From assembly GCA_002455175.1 (NCBI GenBank), contig DKKJ01000288.1:24125-32026 (forward strand): a stretch of 7,902 nt of DNA, written 5' to 3'. This document shows positions 6,646-7,902 of the stretch, piece after piece. The number at the start of each line of letters is the position of its first letter. Within the stretch, counting starts at the first letter, position 1. The DNA is from Opitutaceae bacterium UBA6669 (lineage in GTDB: Bacteria; Verrucomicrobiota; Verrucomicrobiia; Opitutales; Opitutaceae). A program made the position numbers and the translations under genes. The notes beneath the pieces are model-generated. The model was given only the letters and a program-made list of their open reading frames with translations. It did no database searches and was not told the DNA's origin.

Positions 6646-7323
6646 TCACGTGGGCAAGCCTGCTTTGCGACGAGCCACTTGCTCCCGCCATCCCCGCCAA
6701 AATTCAAAAACAATGGGCAGCACGGAAAGGATAATGATGGCGAGGATCACCAGCTTGAAATTCTTCTGCACCATCGGGTGGGTACCGAAGATAAAACCAG
6801 CATACGTGAAAAAATAAACCCAGATAAACCCTCCTAAGACATTGTAGAAGAAGAAGCGTCCATAAGGCATGCGACCTACTCCCGCGACGAAAGGTACAAA
6901 CGTGCGCACAATGGGCACAAACCGCGCAAGAATGATAGCTCTGCCACCATAGCGCACAAAAAACGCATGGGCACGGTCGAGGTGCTTTTTGCGCAGAAAA
7001 ATTGAGTCGTCCCGGCGGAAAACGGCAGGGCCCAAACGCGAACCTACCCAGTAGTTCACTGTGTCACCGAGTACAGCAGCAATGAAGAGAAGAATCGCGA
7101 TCGCGTGGACGTTCAACTGGCTGTCCTCTGGCGCGCACAACGCCCCCGCCGCAAAAAGTAACGAATCTCCCGGTAAAAACGGAGTCACCACCAGTCCGGT
7201 CTCCGCAAAGACGATCAGGAAGAGGACAGCGTAGGTCCAAAGTCCATACGAAGCGACGATCTCTTTCAGATGAACGTCGATGTGCAGAATGAAATCGATC
7301 AGTTTGCGAATGAGGTCCCACAT
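6646..7323 (-). CDS. dedA: DedA-family integral membrane protein, probable undecaprenyl-phosphate-type lipid transporter
   Basis: The 225-aa length is typical for the family. Hydrophobic segments lie around 31-48, 54-64, 72-86, 130-148, 158-180 and 189-206. Family signatures are clear: ETGLVVTPFLPGDSLLFAAG (41-60) carries the acidic residues E41 and D53, and the stretch 126-149 carries R134 and R140. These four correspond to the functionally important Glu, Asp and two Arg of the E. coli homologue YqjA. Known members act in the inner membrane in proton-linked recycling of undecaprenyl phosphate or related lipids, and affect envelope stress, pH tolerance and cationic peptide resistance. The C-terminus is basic (WREQVARRK), consistent with a cytoplasmic tail. 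The ATG at 7323 gives the expected N-terminus; no Shine-Dalgarno is evident. It stands alone; a possible small ORF ends 4 nt upstream. Which family subgroup it belongs to, and so its exact lipid, cannot be told from sequence alone. Confidence 0.95.
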   Translation of the reverse strand: MWDLIRKLIDFILHIDVHLKEIVASYGLWTYAVLFLIVFAETGLVVTPFLPGDSLLFAAGALCAPEDSQLNVHAIAILLFIAAVLGDTVNYWVGSRLGPAVFRRDDSIFLRKKHLDRAHAFFVRYGGRAIILARFVPIVRTFVPFVAGVGRMPYGRFFFYNVLGGFIWVYFFTYAGFIFGTHPMVQKNFKLVILAIIILSVLPIVFEFWRGWREQVARRKAGLPT

Positions 7324-7327
7324 GGTG

Positions 7328-7505
7328 TCAGATCAGGTAAATTCCCGACAGCCGACTAGGATCGGCACAGCGGTTCAAGTCCAGTCGGGACTGCGCACGC
7401 ACCTGCTCTTTGCTGGTTTCGATCGCCAGCCATAAGTCATAACGTGCGTTTTGAACGAAGCACCGTGCGGAATACGCGATCGCTCATCCGCTCGACCGAA
7501 GGCAT
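7328..7505 (-). other. Possible small leader or frameshifted ORF before dedA
   Basis: Two overlapping open frames run towards dedA. The first starts with ATG at 7505, has 22 codons rich in Arg, and stops at 7437. The second, in the +1 frame, is open from 7483 for 51 codons and contains YDLWLAIETSKEQVRAQSRL and later CADPSRLSGIYLI; it stops at 7328, 4 nt before the dedA ATG. The second has no ATG of its own, only an internal GTG at 7402. One single-base change would join them into a protein of about 59 aa. It could be a decayed small gene, a leader, or chance. I recognise no family. Confidence 0.25.
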
Positions 7506-7508
7506 ATC

Positions 7509-7530
7509 ACTTATCTCACTCCCAATAAGT
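7509..7530. promoter_or_regulatory. Inverted repeat ACTTAT-N10-ATAAGT in the divergent intergenic region
   Basis: A perfect 6-bp inverted repeat with a 10-nt spacer lies between dedA (-) and the lipoprotein gene (+), where promoters for both should lie. Dyads of this size with one helical turn between half-site centres suit a dimeric regulator. On the minus strand it can also fold as a hairpin with GGGAG in the loop, just before the ATG at 7505. No -35/-10 pair is convincing on either strand. Confidence 0.35.
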
Positions 7531-7573
7531 CGGTTAGTGCGATGATCTGAATCTGGCATTCTCGCTGCGAAAC

Positions 7574-7578
7574 GAGGG
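7574..7578 (+). promoter_or_regulatory. Shine-Dalgarno that selects the lipoprotein start
   Basis: GAGGG lies 8 nt before the ATG at 7587 but only 2 nt before the in-frame ATG at 7581, so 7587 is the better start. CTCG (7561-7564) and CGAG (7573-7576) could form a short hairpin covering its 5' half, a possible but unproven way to damp translation. Confidence 0.65.
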
Positions 7579-7586
7579 ATATGAAC

Positions 7587-7902
7587 ATGCCCTCATCCTC
7601 TTCTCGATTCTCAATTCTAGCTCTCGGCGCCGGTCTGACCCTACTCTCACTCAGTATAACCGGTTGCCAAACGCGCTCTCAAACGGCTCGTGGTGCCGGA
7701 ATGGGCGCCGCCACAGGTGCCGTGATCGGGGGAATTATCGGACATCAATCGGGGGAAACGGCAGCGGGAGCAGCCATCGGGGCTGCCGTGGGTGGGGTAG
7801 CCGGTGGCGCTTACGGTCGAAATCGGGACGCTCAAAATCAAAACGATCTCCCCGGAATCTCATCCGAAAATGACGAGTACTTGGCTTGGTTGACGCCCGA
7901 AG
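7587..7902 (+). CDS. Glycine-zipper outer-membrane lipoprotein (3' end missing)
   Basis: 105 codons are visible and the frame runs off the right edge. The N-terminus is a lipoprotein signal: one Arg, a Leu/Gly-rich core and a lipobox ITGC with Cys at residue 27. The +2 residue is Gln, which in Gram-negative bacteria favours delivery to the outer membrane by Lol. Residues 36-77 are a glycine-zipper segment: Gly at 36, 40, 44, 48, 52 and 56, then at 61, 65, 69, 73 and 77. The exact four-residue spacing is broken once at HQSGETAAG, so two Gly-faced helices probably form a hairpin that inserts in or packs on the membrane. This is the pattern of the YMGG/Rick_17kDa-like glycine-zipper families. 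After it the protein becomes polar and Asn/Asp/Glu-rich, so a soluble C-terminal domain, perhaps OmpA-like or a repeat of polar linker, may follow outside the window. It is divergent from dedA. The exact role is unknown. Confidence 0.9.
   Translation, partial: MPSSSSRFSILALGAGLTLLSLSITGCQTRSQTARGAGMGAATGAVIGGIIGHQSGETAAGAAIGAAVGGVAGGAYGRNRDAQNQNDLPGISSENDEYLAWLTPE

Noticed and set aside
7362..7400. tRNA-like T-arm motif GGTTCAAGTCC
   Set aside because: The flanking bases do not form a 5-bp T stem, and no acceptor, D or anticodon arm can be drawn.
7476..7483. GCGATCGC octamer, also present near 7097 in dedA, similar to the cyanobacterial HIP1 repeat
   Set aside because: Two copies in GC-rich DNA are not enough to claim an enriched motif.

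Overview
The window reads as chromosomal DNA of a Gram-negative bacterium of the Verrucomicrobiota, plausibly near Opitutales. No marker gene is present, so the lineage is inferred from style. It is GC-rich and Shine-Dalgarno sequences are sparse. One protein ends in a VPDSG-type exosortase sorting tail. Two large secreted proteins end in a tandem C-terminal module of the PKTVLIRxxGPxL..F.V type that I associate with this phylum. There is no rRNA, tRNA, CRISPR array, transposase or phage gene.

Layout. (1) 3-539 (+): the 3' part of a gene for an exported protein with an exosortase tail, closed by a strong intrinsic terminator (564-591). (2) 660-3761 (+): a secreted three-part protein: a PQQ/GSDH-type beta-propeller, a diheme cytochrome c module and two C-terminal modules. 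(3) 3776-5707 (-) and 5709-6362 (-): a two-gene operon with 1 nt between the genes. The first gene encodes a small secreted protein of unknown function. The second encodes a matrixin-type zinc metalloprotease with two Ig-like domains and two copies of the same C-terminal module found in (2). (4) 6363-6645: intergenic, with a 76-nt imperfect palindrome just after dedA and a short palindrome. (5) 6646-7323 (-): a DedA-family membrane protein. (6) 7324-7586: divergent intergenic region with a possible leader or broken small ORF before dedA, and an inverted repeat. (7) 7587-7902 (+): the start of an outer-membrane lipoprotein with a very regular glycine zipper, running off the window.

Functionally the window is about the cell envelope and secreted enzymes: an oxidoreductase that probably oxidises a sugar or alcohol and hands electrons to its own hemes, a secreted protease with a co-translated partner, an exosortase client, a lipid-carrier transporter and a glycine-zipper lipoprotein. 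The two large secreted enzymes converge tail-to-tail with only 14 nt between their stop codons, and both carry the same tandem tail module. That tail pair is the least explained feature here and the best candidate for an undescribed targeting or anchoring signal. I see no defence system or other clearly new multi-gene system.
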